Positions 47,566 through 60,147 of a DNA stretch of 64,000 nt are shown piece by piece (position 1 is the stretch's first letter; each line of letters starts with the position of its first letter). Made by a program: the position numbers and the translations under genes. The stretch lies in the NCBI GenBank assembly GCA_963575645.1, contig OY754465.1, positions 37,397,501 to 37,461,500 of the forward strand, written 5' to 3'. This DNA comes from Xanthostigma xanthostigma (taxonomy: Eukaryota; Arthropoda; Insecta; Raphidioptera; Raphidiidae). The notes beneath the pieces are model-generated. The model was not told the origin of the DNA, ran no database searches, and saw only the letters and a list, made by a program, of their open reading frames with translations.

Positions 47566-49125
47566 ACTATTTTTGAAATATGTACAGTTTTTTTATTATG
47601 ATTTTTTCAATGTTTTTTAATTTACTTGATTATTACCGTTCGTTTTTTTAGGGTATCCATATTATTAAAAATTCAACTATGTCATAGCCTAAAATATGTT
47701 ATTAAAATAGTTTTGTATGTCAATAATAGTGATTTTGCGATAAACTCCTGTTACGAGAAATTGTCGTTGCGATAAATTGTCTCGCGATAAACTGTTGTAG
47801 CGATGTTCCCGTTTTATATATGTGCAATGTGTATGTAGTAATATATTTTGTGAGAATTATTGTTATGGTTTAAAATAGGGACTGAATAATATAGAAAAGT
47901 GTAAAAGCCAAGAAATTTATAAAAAAAGTATGACTCGCGTTTTATTAATTAAAAAAAATTGTTGGTCCTGATTAGACTAAAAACATTGTCTGAAATAACA
48001 CAAAACGCTACAGTTTATGGAATATTGTAGGCGAAAAAATGTTTTTAGTCCATCTAATTTTTTCTTCCATCTGTGTGCTTTACACCGCTATATTGTATTT
48101 ACTGAACTGAATCGAATATGTATCAGCCAAGCAGAGTTTTCAAGGACTCCTTCAAACAAGAAAGGTTGGGAATCACCAGTCTAGAGCATATTTTTCTTGC
48201 ATGCGAGAAAGGGCGCGTCGTCTAACCGTAATCTTGAAGTAACCGATGCAAAGTAAACCGCAAGGTATGTTTCAGTGTAAAAAATCGTAAAGTAAAATAC
48301 GTCCTGAAAATATTGGAACCTTGAATATTTTTTCCAAATAAATGTCTTTGTTTAAAAATTATTATTATGTTATTCAATAAATTGTTATTAGCGTTTGTTT
48401 ATCGTGAAATTATTATGGTACCTATTATTTACATTTTCACAATATTTACGTTGGATTTTAGTGTTACATACCGATAGATATAAATAATTGTTTGTACACA
48501 TGTAGATTATGAAATATATACAAAGTGGAAAAAAAAACATGTCCATTAAAGATAATGCCACAATAATTATTAACCCTCAGTTCGTTTTTTTTTTTTGCTT
48601 TCATAAGAGGCGCAGCGTTGAGTGGTGGGTCGTTGACGGAACCGTAACCTGTGCCACGTCAATTAGTTGAAAAACCAATTGATTTCGTCAAATTTAAGTT
48701 GTGACCGTATTTATCTGGTTTTAAATAACGAACACATCAGATAGTGCTGTGGTTCATATGTCGATTTCGTTTCGTAGTAGAAACATCAGTAGATTTGCTT
48801 TGATATTTGGCAACGAATTTTTAAGACCTTAAACACAGCTGTCATATCTACGCGCTAACCCCGCCTTTAATATTGATATGACAACTTGAATCAGAGTTGC
48901 TTGCTAAAAACATGGCGATCGCTAGCGCTATATGTACGTGCCAGTTAGGTTTTATACTTCCAGTGATTCAGGATTTCAGGCTTTTGTATAACATCGGTAT
49001 ACGCAAATATAGCCTTTGTGGTATGTTTAGGGATCATGGAGATGATAAAATACCCGTGATATCACACACAGTATCTTAAACCAGTTGTCAATGTTTTACT
49101 TAAATATTGAGACTTCAAGTGTGTA
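47566..49125. other. AT-rich stretch, little recognised
   Basis: 47747-47810 has three diverged direct copies of 'TTGCGATAAACT', probably a small minisatellite. A 60-codon frame at 48897-49079 shows no domain. Confidence 0.35.
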
Positions 49126-49745
49126 AGCTCTTCTTGGTTTCGGGGCTTGTTGGCCGTGATCTATTAGTAAATATTCAGGAGTGCCTGAGATCTGCCAAGG
49201 ATACAAGAGACTCACTGGCAACACCTGGTGTATATTACATTCCTGAAGTTGAAGACAACAAACCGGAGCGTAAAGACACGTATAACAGAGAACAAGAGAA
49301 CATGTAGACTGGGACACATCGAAAAATCTGCAATAGCTGAGCATATTTTGACGCTGGACAACCACAAGGTCATCTTTGAAGAAACCTAAGTTATGACAGA
49401 ACAACGAGTTATTCTACGTGCATATCCTACATTATACACCAACAGCGCAGAATTCTAACTGAAAAGATGAAGGCCTAAGTCTAAGTAATAACTGGACACC
49501 GACATTGCGACATAAAAAAACAACTGAGCGGAACTATCAACCACTAAAAACGAACTAAGATCGAGCAGAGAACACTAACACGCTGAGCATAAAAGAAGGG
49601 AGCCGCCAATGAGGACACTTCGCCTCCTGTCGCAACACCTTTGATAATGTCTACCGCAGTTGTAGACGAAACGTCATGTAGATATACCAATCGACCACGC
49701 CCTACAAGCCCGGAAACCAAGAAGATTTTTGTTGTATCCATAGGT
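49126..49745 (+). pseudogene. Penelope-like retroelement remnant (GIY-YIG end and 3' tail)
   Basis: On the plus strand TPGVYYIPE (49219-49246) and, after a gap with a stop, SAIAEHILTLDNHKVIFEE (49326-49385) match the GIY-YIG endonuclease end of Penelope-like elements ('GVY.IPC...' and 'KSA.AEH....H...F'). Further on, 49605-49640 reads like the 'GGPPMRTLRLLS' terminal segment. The 3' tail (49650-49735) includes 'GACGAAACGTC' and 'CTACAAGCCCGGAAACCAAG'. An inverted copy of the tail sits at the left edge (49129-49165), a layout common in truncated Penelope insertions. Frames are broken and the RT domain is missing, so it is inactive. Confidence 0.6.
49628..49668 (+). ncRNA. Decayed hammerhead-ribozyme-like motif
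   Basis: In the Penelope tail, TTGATAA is followed by a helix GTCTAC/GTAGAC with a 7-nt loop and then GAAACGTC. A hammerhead core is CTGATGA, helix II, GAAA, helix III and cleavage at GTC. Two core bases are changed (C to T, G to A), so self-cleavage is not expected. Penelope-like elements are known to carry minimal hammerheads. Confidence 0.4.
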
Positions 49746-51090
49746 ACTGTTTATTTTTCTTGTATTGTAATTTAAGAACTGTTGAATAAGAAGAAAAATT
49801 TTCATGACCCCTTTCGTAATTTATATCACCATTACACAGTAAATATGTTATATTTATTTATTATTATTTATGTTATTTAGATAAAATAATCTTACCTTTA
49901 TAAGGATGGTTTCACAACGAAATGTTTACTTTATGTTCAGAGTAAATTATTTGTTAGTAACATGTAAATAACCTGTATAGAAGTATTGCCAGATGGTGAT
50001 ATGAAAAGTAAGTAGGTGTGTGCTCCAAAAATCCCTACTATTGTGTAATTTCAGATCTCTGGATTTTAACTTTTTAAATTATCAGGAACTACATGAATAG
50101 TAAAGGCGTATTAGACTTTTTGCAGAAATAATTCATGGACTCTTAAAAGTGTTAGATATAATTTGTTCCATTAACTATTGAGGAAAGTTTGACTGGGGAA
50201 TAATTCAAAAAGAAGCTTTATTTACCGATCAACCGATGTTTCCTTTGCGAGTGATCGTGATGTTTCGAAAAAAAATATTTTCATTTTCAAGATCTATGAA
50301 CATGTATGTAAGTAGATAATAATTATTTTAATTAATAAAATGTATATTTAATGTAAACTTGTACCTGGTTGTAAAATAATTATTGTCTACTTGATTATTA
50401 AAATAGGATCATCAGTTTTTTCTAGTTTAGTAATAAAATATTAATGGCTCATTTTTATTAATTATTTGCAAGATTTTTTCACACTTAAAGTTTGCGGCAC
50501 ACCCTCCCTGTTCACCTCTCATTTTTTTTAAACGCTTACCTCAGTATGACCTATTGATTTTGATGCCAATCTGAGCAATGGTTTTGAAAATATTTGCAAT
50601 TTTATGTATATTTTGTACCTTTCTGTATAAAAATATAGTCTATGTATAGTCTAAGCCCTAGGGGGTTTATGATTAATTTCACTGACATTTTTCACAATAA
50701 AATTATTTTTAAAAATTATTTTGGAACATGGAAGTTATATATATTTTTCATATCGATATTTTGCTCTACGAAAAAGAACTCAAAATATCACTTATCTGTA
50801 GAGAATAATGTCCGTAGACATGGGTAAATTGAAACGCATGGTACGTAATTACATTGAATGCTTAATTTAGCCTGTTAAACATTCACTTAAATAATAATAA
50901 TATATGAACATGGCCGTGTTGAAAAGACACATCTTATGTAAATAACTTTCGCGTTGTTGTTCAATGTTGTTTCTGCTCGTTGTTGCTGCATTGTTTGTTT
51001 TACAATTAACAGGTCATTGCATTAAATACATTTCATATTCATGATAGTCAGGGTTACATATTTCTGGGCATGGAAGAAAAGAAATAGTTG
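49746..51090. other. AT-rich stretch, nothing recognised
   Basis: Short frames only. No repeat pair noted. Confidence 0.3.
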
Positions 51091-51671
51091 GCAAAACTAA
51101 AAGTGCACATCCGTAAGTTTTCTACCGTATAATAAAAACTGAGAAAATAGATTTAAAAAAACAACTGATAAAATAAAAAAATAATTATAATTGACAAAAA
51201 AATTAACAAAAAAATATGAGAAATATATAGAATATATAAATATCAAGTGTATTAAAATCGAATAGAAAAAAAAAAATAAAACTCAATGATGTCAGCAGAA
51301 TCATAAACTACTATTATTTAAAAGATTTTAAGGGGTTTAGTTCAAAGATAATTTTTGTTCATATAATGACACATTTAATTTTCACAGTCTATGAATTATG
51401 GGATACTGTTGACAGTTTCATACTGTGAGCAATGCTTTTTTTAGATATAGTATATTGGAAGAAGATATTACATTAGGCAACCCTTAGTCAACGTCTTTGC
51501 ATAGGTGCGCAGTACGCACTAAATGATGTTGTCCTAAAAAGTAGGTAAATTTTTATATAAGAGGTGGATGCTTTCTTTAGTGTTTAATATAGTTTTAATG
51601 CCTTGAAAATCCTAGTCTCGGTAAATTAGTATCCTATAGTGCGTTCATTTTTTGTGTCGAAACTGGACAAG

Positions 51672-52424
51672 TGTAACAAAACAATTCTTCGATGTGATGT
51701 TAATTATTTATTTACAACAATAAAATGCTAACAAAACAAATAAAAAAACAAACTAAAAGTACCGTCCTTATATAATGGAAATGAAACAGAAATAACGTAA
51801 CAAAAAAAAAACAGCAACTTCTAAGTAATAAAAATATTACAAAGTCACTAGGCATACAGAAATATAATATACGAGAAATATTTATCTAAGCGCTTTAGTA
51901 GTTTATATCTGACTCAATGATTTATGTCTGGTGACTGGACGTCACTGTGTCTGATCTGTGAACAGCAGACGAGGTCTATTTATATGCGTGGAGGACATAT
52001 TCTTGCTATTTCTCGAATGTTCGAAACCCTTCTCGATCTGTTTCCACAAAAACTCTTCTCTCTGCTTCTGCCTTCTACTAATGCGAGCACTGTCAGTGAT
52101 GTATAATTTATATTTGTACAAATTCTATTTATCTCCAATGTCTCGAATCTATAATCTTTTTTTGGTATGGCGTGACGACTCCTTAATCATGTTTCGTAAT
52201 AGTAGATAGGCAGACACACACAGAAAGAGATAAATGGATGGTTTCGGCCAATGAAAATTCGCCATTAACGTACCGATTCGAAAATATACTATTGGTTGTG
52301 ATTGCCTTTTTGTGCTTGAAAATAAGCTTTTTTGTTCGAGTGTCGCCTCTTGTAGTACTTACCCACTTTTTATTGTGCAGTATATTATTGTACAATGTGA
52401 GTACAATAAACAGTTTCTGTAACA
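51672..52424 (-). mobile_element. Diverged LTR-like element
   Basis: Bounded by TGTAACA at 51672 and 52418-52424. Its first ~230 bp parallel 43754-43990 ('ATTTATTTACAATAGTAAAA' type block, 'AACGTAACAAAAA', 'AAAGTCACTA'). No target duplication seen. Internal short frames have no domain. Confidence 0.35.
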
Positions 52425-52469
52425 TGTTGGACGGCCAATTGTTAATATGGAATAAATGTTTCCCTGCAA

Positions 52470-52550
52470 CAGACTAGAACCGGCGACTCCTTTCCTTTTC
52501 TCGTTACGGAAGGCTTCATTAACCCCGACTAACAGCGACGGCTTAAAATT
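52470..52550 (-). tRNA. Possible tRNA-like relic
   Basis: Minus strand has CTGTTAGTCGGGGTTAATG (A-box-like) and GCCGGTTCTAGTCTG (B-box-like) about 35 bases apart. No cloverleaf closed by eye. Confidence 0.25.
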
Positions 52551-52899
52551 ACTTTGAATACTGTGTGACAAAAATATAGATTAATAATAAATATTTAATG
52601 GGGGGATATAGCATTTAATTTTCGTATTTTATGAGTGTTTAAGCTTGTTACTTTTTACAACGTATATCAATTCAATTAGGGGATCAACATTTGTAAAATC
52701 AAAAAACATCAATTTTCAAATTAATGTATGAAAAAATTATATAAACGTTTTTCGAAATAGTCTTTTGACGGAAAAAAGTCTCAGCATTCAGTCCCTGACA
52801 TTCAATTTTCCTAGTGACGTTTAAAATAGTTGTCTATGTATCTAGATTGTAATAAATAGAAACACTCTTATACAATAACGTGGACTAATAGTCTGGTGC

Positions 52900-53710
52900 A
52901 TATAGGAATTGACCCAAAAATTTCAGATACATTTTTTCTTTTGTTTGTCATTCGAAAGGGTCTTTGATGGAGACCTTAACTCTGAATTTGCGCATTCTGC
53001 AAATTGCCTTGTCCGCCGCCATCTTGGATTCTGTTTTTTATTTTCAATTGCTCATATCTCGCGTTCTAATAATCCCACAGTAATCGCTCTAGGGTCGTTG
53101 GACTCGTCAGGATTTACTCTCTAATTGAATGTCTATCAAGTAAAATTCTCCAATGTACTGGAAAAAAGTTATTAGCGTCCAAAGTTACAAGTTTTTTGCT
53201 AAAAGTTCTTGCGCCCGGTTTTTCCGCGCGCAGCTCTTTCCAGTGCATCGGAGACCCCCGCCGATAGCTTACTATTTAAACTAGACTCAATTTCCAGTAT
53301 TTCAAAAAAAAAAATCATCCCGATCGGTTGATTCCTCGCCCGCCAATCCACGCTCGAAGCTGCGCTGTTCATTATCGTGCTATTTTAAAGCCTCTAAAAC
53401 TCGCACTTCGCGCTGCATTTCTCGCTTTTATAACTAATATAAAGCAAATTAGGTAAGATCAACAACATATTTGTTAAATCTATGCTAAAACACGCGTTTT
53501 ACATTAATTTTTTATTTAAATCATCTCAGATCAATAGTGGCGTGTGGAGTCGGACGAATTAAAACTTTTGAACGGTAACTCCGATCATCATAAAATTTGG
53601 ACACAACATTTGTCTTGGTAAACTAATATGAACACGCGTACTCATGTCCCTCCCTCCTCCATTCGTTGTTTTGCATCCGGGTGAAACCAGGCAGGACCGC
53701 TAGTATTTAT
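52900..53710 (+). repeat. Dispersed-repeat-like region
   Basis: 'CCGCCGCCATCTTGGATTC', 'TGCTCATATCTCGCGTTCTA' and 'GGCAGGACCGCTAGTATTT' are phrases of interspersed repeats. The last could be a Helitron-type 3' end (CTAG/T). The frame at 52909-53124 is not a gene. Confidence 0.35.
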
Positions 53711-53823
53711 ATAAATTATTGTATTGTCATGTGTCCTTAATACGTGTGCAAAAATTCATATTATTCAGATCTGGTTAAGTGAGTGAAAATTAAATTTAAA
53801 TATTCCTTTGCATACATCATTAC

Positions 53824-53850
53824 ATGCATACATACATACATACATATAAG
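53824..53850 (+). repeat. (CATA)n microsatellite
   Basis: About six CATA units. Confidence 0.85.
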
Positions 53851-54282
53851 TCAAGTTAATATAAGTGTGTTAAAAACAGATACTTTACAGGGGATCTTGC
53901 AAAAAATAATTTTGAACACACTTTGCTGACGACACTGCACTGACCATAATATACCTAAAGCTTTATTGAAGTGGTAACAAAACACTGCATGGACCTAAGC
54001 CGAGCGTGGATTAAAACTGCCTACGCTCCAGAAATTGAGAACATTAAAAACAGTGAATCGACTGTATTCGTCCACGCATACGCAAACTTACAGAATGTAC
54101 CTAAATAAAATCGCTTCAAAATTGAGCAAGAAAATTAGGTCAATAAATTTTAAGATCTTGTTTTGGAATCTACTTGAAATCTGTATTGCTGTGTTTTGCC
54201 TAATTTAATAATAATAATTTGTCGTCCAGATAAAATAGAGAATACATTTTAAAAAAACCTTTTTGAAAACATTGTTTTTATT

Positions 54283-54450
54283 ATTTGTACTAAAAAGTAG
54301 AAAAAAGTTTTGATCAAAATAATTTCAACATTTGTAAAAAAGAAAAACCATTTGGCACTGATAAAATATTGCTAGTTATTTTTTATTTTCCTTTTACAAA
54401 TGTTCAAAATTATTCCGATCAAAATTATTTTCTACTTTTTTTTGTAAAAA
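54283..54450. repeat. 168-bp imperfect hairpin
   Basis: 'AAAAAGTAGAAAAAAGTTTTGATC' type left arm pairs with the right arm 'GATCAAAATTATTTTCTAC'. 'ACATTTGTAAAAAAGAAAA' pairs with 'TTTTCCTTTTACAAATGT'. Confidence 0.6.
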
Positions 54451-55805
54451 AAGCCATTTTGATTTTGACGTGGCTAATTACGCATATAGGCATAGAAGCC
54501 AAAAAGCAATATATTAAAAAAAAGCCATTGTTTAATTTTTTTTAAGCAAACTAATAGTGAACAAAATAAACTTTTTTTTTGGCAATGTCCAATGACTGCT
54601 CTACTCAACCATCTTGCATTTTTAGATACATATAATATTCTACATTATTAATAATTAATTATTATTACAATGTTCTCAGTTAGAAAAATGAATAATATAC
54701 AAAAATACCGTCCATTTTTTGGAAATGTTTCTCTATCACTCAATCCTGCTAAAAATAGAACAAAATAAATTCTCTGCAAAATAGGTTTTATATATATTAT
54801 ATATTTTTTGTAAAAGCACCAAAAATTTCATATTATACTTAAACATCGTAAAAAGCATTCTTGAAACGTAAAAACAACTTGAATTTTTCGCTGCATATTT
54901 TGAACACCTATCTAAAAACTCGCCTTCATCCCCTTCTAGTAGGACGATTATTGAAATAATTTCTAGTTTATTTATATTAGGTAATTAGTTTTTTAAATAC
55001 AATTAAAAAAATTACCATTTTACATTATAGTAATAATGACAGTTGGTTTTCGTTAGTTTTTTCGTTGCAAACAAACAAACACGGCATTATGTGTTAATAT
55101 TTGCATTCTGTTATAAAAATACCAATTATAAACTGGTCTGTTTTACGTTTAGAAACATTTTGTATTTGTTTGTTTGTGTTGTGTGTTGTACACTGAAGTA
55201 CATTTTAGTTCTGCTTAATTTTGTTTAAAATGATTATTAAAAATAATTAAAATATGATAACGAGTGCAATCGTAATATACACATGTTCCATGTTTAAAAT
55301 TAATTTTGCCCGTTTATGTTTATTAAATTACAGACGTCGACAATGTTAAGGTTATTCGATGCATAGAGGAGTTCCAAACGAAAAGCTGAAATTTTAGTAT
55401 GCTGTTTATGGATATCTCATACATTCAATAAAAAAAAATAAAAATTTTGCGCATCTAATTGTCAAGTAATTAATTATTAAAAATGCAATTTTTAACCCAA
55501 TGATAAATGATAAGCCTCACCGAAAGTGTAGGTATATAAAAACAAAATTTTCCAAATTGGCTTCAGATAAAATTTTTAAAAAGGAAAGTTTGGCTTTTCT
55601 AGATAACGTAAAAACTATAATGTAAAAAAGGTCACGTGTAGGTTTGCGGAAATATTACTTAAAAATTGTCGAAACAACTGTCAAATTACTTGTCTGTCAT
55701 ATTTGAATTATATCTGTCTCAGTCAAACACATTATACGCAATTGTAGTCAAATTTTGTCTAATGTTTAATAATTATTTTTTTAATATTAACACATAAAGT
55801 TTTTT
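54451..55805. other. AT-rich stretch, nothing recognised
   Basis: A 61-codon hydrophobic frame (55043-55228) has no recognised domain. Confidence 0.3.
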
Positions 55806-56023
55806 TTTAAAGAATAGCTTCTGTTGCTACATTGTTGAAACACCCATTGTTACATGTCTATATTAGAAAAATTTATTTCTCAAACAATGTCACCATCGGG
55901 ATACGAACCCCGAATCTTTCCACTATCGCGGCGGACTGACATTGTTTGAGAAATAAATTTTTCTAATATAGACATGTAACAATGGGTGTTTCAACAATGT
56001 AGCAACAGAAGCTATTCTTTAAA
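55806..56023. repeat. Perfect 87-bp inverted repeat closing on a tRNA-like loop
   Basis: Left arm 55806-55892 and right arm 55937-56023 are exact reverse complements over all 87 bases (TTTAAAGAATAGC...CAATGTCA). The 44-nt loop (55893-55936) on the minus strand contains a perfect T-arm helix TCGGG-GTTCGTAT-CCCGA with B-box character, and CCGC/GTGG helix bases before it. No direct duplication beyond the arms was identified. No coding frame. Confidence 0.9.
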
Positions 56024-56883
56024 GTTATTAAATAGTAGTACGCACTATACCGTATTAAAATTCACATTTGTTATTAAGTTTTTTTATTGCAAAAAATACG
56101 GATGTAATTACCATTACCACGGTGCTAGGCGAATAGCCAAGAGCAATTCCGACCATTCTAAGAGGGATTATATTTTTTGTTTTAAAACGAAATCTGTCTG
56201 TCGAATCGCGAACTGCATTTTTAGTTTAATTCTCACTTGATGAATTCACTGTAATAGAAAACCTCATGAAAACCGATTAAATACTTTCCGAACTTATAAA
56301 CCATTTTAATTTTAAATATTAGCGGATATTTAGCTTCTTAAAAACCAACTTCTCAAAGAACTAATTTTTAAAAATTCTTGAAGAATTTAAAGGCCGGTTG
56401 CAAAATCAGTTACTAAACAAATAGCTCTGAAATAATTTACTTATTGATCAACGAAAATTCTTGAAGTATTATCATTTTATCTTCTTCAAAACTTCAGGGG
56501 TCATATTTTTGCGACAAAGCTTCTTTTCAAAGAACAGGAATTGCAACGCATGTTTTTGGAAAAGAACTATTTTGCCCATAACTTGTATGTCACATTTATA
56601 AGTTTGAACAATAAAAACACTTTATAAATTTCTGTAGACGTCCGACTGTAATATATCAAAAAAACTGTTTGTCCAAAGTGCTCGAGCCTTTATTTTCGAA
56701 CTTAGATTTACGCGCGGATAAAAAGAACAGAATACACACACGGTGGTCATACAAGAAATAAGATGACCAAAGAGCAAAAATGAAATAAAAAAAGAATGGA
56801 AGTTTTATATAGCAGCTCAAACCTATGTAATTCTTACACCTTCTGTGAAGATTGAATGAAGTCTTTAACAAGAATCAGCTGAG

Positions 56884-56966
56884 ATTTTCCTCTCTGACGA
56901 TGGAATCGAACGTAAATCAACTAGGGTTGAACTTTTCCGTTTTTGAAGGCCACCGTTGGCTAGTGT
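56884..56966 (-). tRNA. tRNA-like relic
   Basis: Minus strand shows an A-box-like TAGCCAACGGTGGCC and a B-box T-arm ACGTTCGATTCCATC, about 35 bases apart, fitting a tRNA with a longer variable arm or a tRNA-derived head. The acceptor stem is not evident. Confidence 0.35.
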
Positions 56967-57099
56967 TATCTAATCTTAATACCAGATTACATTTTCAAAT
57001 GATAATTATTATTTAGATACTAGCTTTCCGGCCCTGAATTGCTCCGGTAGATTTTGGTTTGGCAACGAAAAATCAAGAGCGACACATTTATGTATTAGT

Positions 57100-57935
57100 T
57101 TACTGTACCTCTTAAATCCCACGCACACGTATCCAGTACGACCAGCAGAGCACACAGCCTGCAGCCTGTAAGATTTTGCACACTAGACCAGCGCAAATCA
57201 GTGCGGGCGAGCAACTTTTAGTGCAGGTTGCATGTGCGGCAGACATTTTGTAGTTTTCAAGTAGTGGACGTGTGTAGTTCAGTGCAGGAGGAATTTTTTA
57301 TTTTGATGATAATGTGTGATGAGGAGATAAGGTTTTGGATTCACTCTATAATGAAAATGACACGTCATTAGGGGGAAAACTCAAATTATGTGAGGCAAAT
57401 TTCGCGATTTTTCGACCCCCCTCCCCCCTTTGTGAGATGCTGCTAGATTTTTCAAAATGCGTATTTTTAATGTAAATACGTTAATACGTGCTTGATTACG
57501 TTAGATCTATTAAAAAAAAAACAATTAAATTAATTCTTTTTATTTAACTTAGTTTTACTTGTAACCCAGTTTTTCGCAATTTTACACTGTTTCTTGCCAA
57601 AAAAAAAATACGTGATATTTGCCAAGACCCCCCCCCTCTCCCCCGCGTGAGATTGGGTGAGGTTCAGCTCGACCCACTTGCCCCCTAAACGCTTCACGTA
57701 ATTTGTGAACGCCCCCTTAGCACACTAGCTCGGTCCAGCACGGCTATAAACAGAAATTGCGGACGGCCGACTGACAGTCGTTGCTGGTTACTGGTTGTGG
57801 GTGCTGGTCTAATGTACGCTACTCCGTTAAATAATATATATAGTCTGTACCTTCACGAATAAACTTTTCTTGTCCGTGCTATGCTAATCGTGCTGGTCCG
57901 TGCTTGGTTAGTGTGCGCGGTCTTTTATTGTTGAC
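57100..57935. repeat. Unidentified element rich in GTGC/GACCAGC motifs, split by a MITE
   Basis: 'GCACACTAGACCAGCGC' on the left, 'GCACACTAGCTCGGTCCAGC' in the middle and, inverted, 'GTGCTGGTCCGTGCTTGG' on the right suggest one element with internal repeats. It is interrupted at 57371-57716. Confidence 0.4.
57371..57716. mobile_element. Harbinger-like MITE, 346 bp, TTA target duplication
   Basis: Starts GGGGGAAAACTCAAATTATG and ends CATAATTTG-like inverse, TTTGTGAACGCCCCC. TTA lies on both sides (57368-57370 and 57717-57719). The 'GGGGGCGTTCACAAATTACG' terminus is common in insect genomes. The 3-bp TTA duplication fits PIF/Harbinger. No transposase. Confidence 0.65.
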
Positions 57936-60147
57936 AGCGTACAAAAATCGCGTGCGAGATATCTGACGTGTTTTAGTTTTTCAATCACTGTCAATACCTA
58001 CCCCTTTCTGTTTTAGCGTAATAGCAGATAGCCTTTATGCACGAGAAGGAAGCGCGCCATTTTTACAAACCTATCAATATTATTAATATTTTCAAAACCT
58101 TACATGATCTAAAATACATTTACAAAGAGGCAAACTCGTTTCTTAGAAGTTCAGACACTTAAAGATTATCAGATTAGGTCTACTACTGCAGCACATACCA
58201 GTTCAAATTAAATAGAAAATATTATCATATTTAATTCCTAAATAATATCTTATGTACTCAACAGTTTAATTTCAATGCATCAACATGATTTCAAAAATTT
58301 GGTCGCATGATTTAAAATGTTAACTAACGGTTGCACAATATCAGATTTGCGCAATATTAGATAAGCAACTAACACATCGGCCAATCTAAGTAATTTTTAA
58401 TATAATTATATTCAATATGTAATATTTATATGTTTTTATTGTCTGCGATTATTTGTAAAGACAGAAATGGAAAACCAATCGTAGGATTTAAACTGATTCA
58501 ATTGCCAGATATATAAAATAAATTTCAATCTAAAGAACTTTGGAAAAATAGATAGTTTACATAGGTATTTATCGGTAAACTAATCGAAAAAATCGGAAAT
58601 TCTTAGCCGAAAATGCGTGATTATTTGAGGTATTATGTAGGTAGGTAAATTTGATATTGATGGATGATATTTCGGTTTGAGTATTTCACAGCCCTAATCC
58701 TATCTCAATAAACTTTCTGTGCGGATAATGTGTGTTCACGCATATTCGACATCCATTTTTTTGCTTTTATGTTTAGAAGCTCTAAATTCCTAAAAAGCTG
58801 GCCTGATCTACTTCCATTTGATTTTCTTTAAAAAGATAAGGGTGGGTGTGAAAATAACATAAAACAACCTGTCTGATTTGTTTTTTCACAGTACCTATAT
58901 GGAAATATCAATATAGTCCTCGAGTTTTTTTTTATCAACCAATGTTTTCTATAGCTAATGAAGTTTCAGGCTATTGGTGGTGGGCTGTAGACAATTTTAG
59001 CATCAGCGAAACGAAAACGTTACCAGTGTCGCGTCAACTCGTTGAAAAACATTTTGTATAAATCCACATAATGTTTATTCAAGACCTGTTTGTTGGCAAA
59101 CTGTTTCACAGTTTCAGTTGACTGTTTGTCATCAACGGAAGAACAATATGATTCTGCCGAATCGTTAAAAGCAAAATGAAAATCATTCAACATTTTACAG
59201 TTATTGTGCATTAACTGTGTTCTGCCATTTACTACATCTACTTTTAGTACGTATATGTATACGCACTATGCGTATGTTCAATGTACAGTGTGAGCCAATA
59301 GGTACGTCACATCCGAATTGTAAAATACTTACGCCTAGCTGGTGTTGGGAGCATCGATCCCGAAGCGCCAAGCCATAACAATTATTGTACTTTGGCTGCC
59401 TGATTTCCACTATTGCGCCAAGACCCCTCGCAAACTTTTTTTAGGAAACTCCCCACTGCACCTGTCTCCTTTCTCCTGTCAGGAAACGGCATTGTATCAA
59501 CACTCCCCGCGAGATGAGTTCTAAAAAAAAAAAAAACAAAAAAAAAAATGCTGGTATCGTGACGTTATGCGTACAAAGCAGACGCTATACCCATATTCAG
59601 CTATCGTAACCTATCGATTTACTAGTGTTTCTTTGGTATAGTATCTATATTATCAAAAAATAATATTATTGGGGAAACTTCGGGATTGGTGCATCCAGCA
59701 TTGACTAAACGTAAAATGAAGTTCGCCGTTTTACAAAGCGGTTAGGATAAAGCACTCATTTTTTAAAAAATGTTCAGCCACTTTGTAATGATGTTGAACC
59801 AACAACCACCACCCTGGAATGAATAATATTTCACTATTTACAATACAGCTGGTTCAAATATTAGACGTTTTAAAATTGGTTTGAAATTAAGTGTTAGATT
59901 GTGGAATTTGATTCCGATTTCTATCATTTACTGTGTTATTTAAGCGAAATTAGACACCAGCCGAAGTCAAATGTGCGTTGATAATGTTTGGATTTCCAGT
60001 TATTATCAGCACACGTATCGTCTTAATATGTATTAGCAATTTTAAAAAAATATTGCTGTCAACAAATCGTTTAGTATAATTTTTTGGAGTTTTGTTCAGA
60101 TTGTAATGGCTGATCCCAGCCATTACAATCTGAATAATACAACCTAA
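57936..60147. other. Mostly unassigned
   Basis: Short frames only. A weak T-arm-like GGGATCGATGCTCCC occurs on the minus strand near 59345-59361, not enough for a call. Confidence 0.3.

Noticed and set aside
48897..49404. Frames of 60-102 codons near 48900-49400 as a possible small gene
   Set aside because: Those from 49096 onward overlap the Penelope remnant on one or other strand. The 48897 frame has no domain, start context or neighbours to support it.
57015..57060. Helitron 3' end (GGCCGGAAAGCTAG on the minus strand)
   Set aside because: Only a short CTAG-type motif. No hairpin or 5' TC end could be paired with it.
59300..59420. tRNA-like element around GGGATCGATGCTCCC
   Set aside because: T-arm-like hairpin alone. 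No A box at a credible distance and no other arms.
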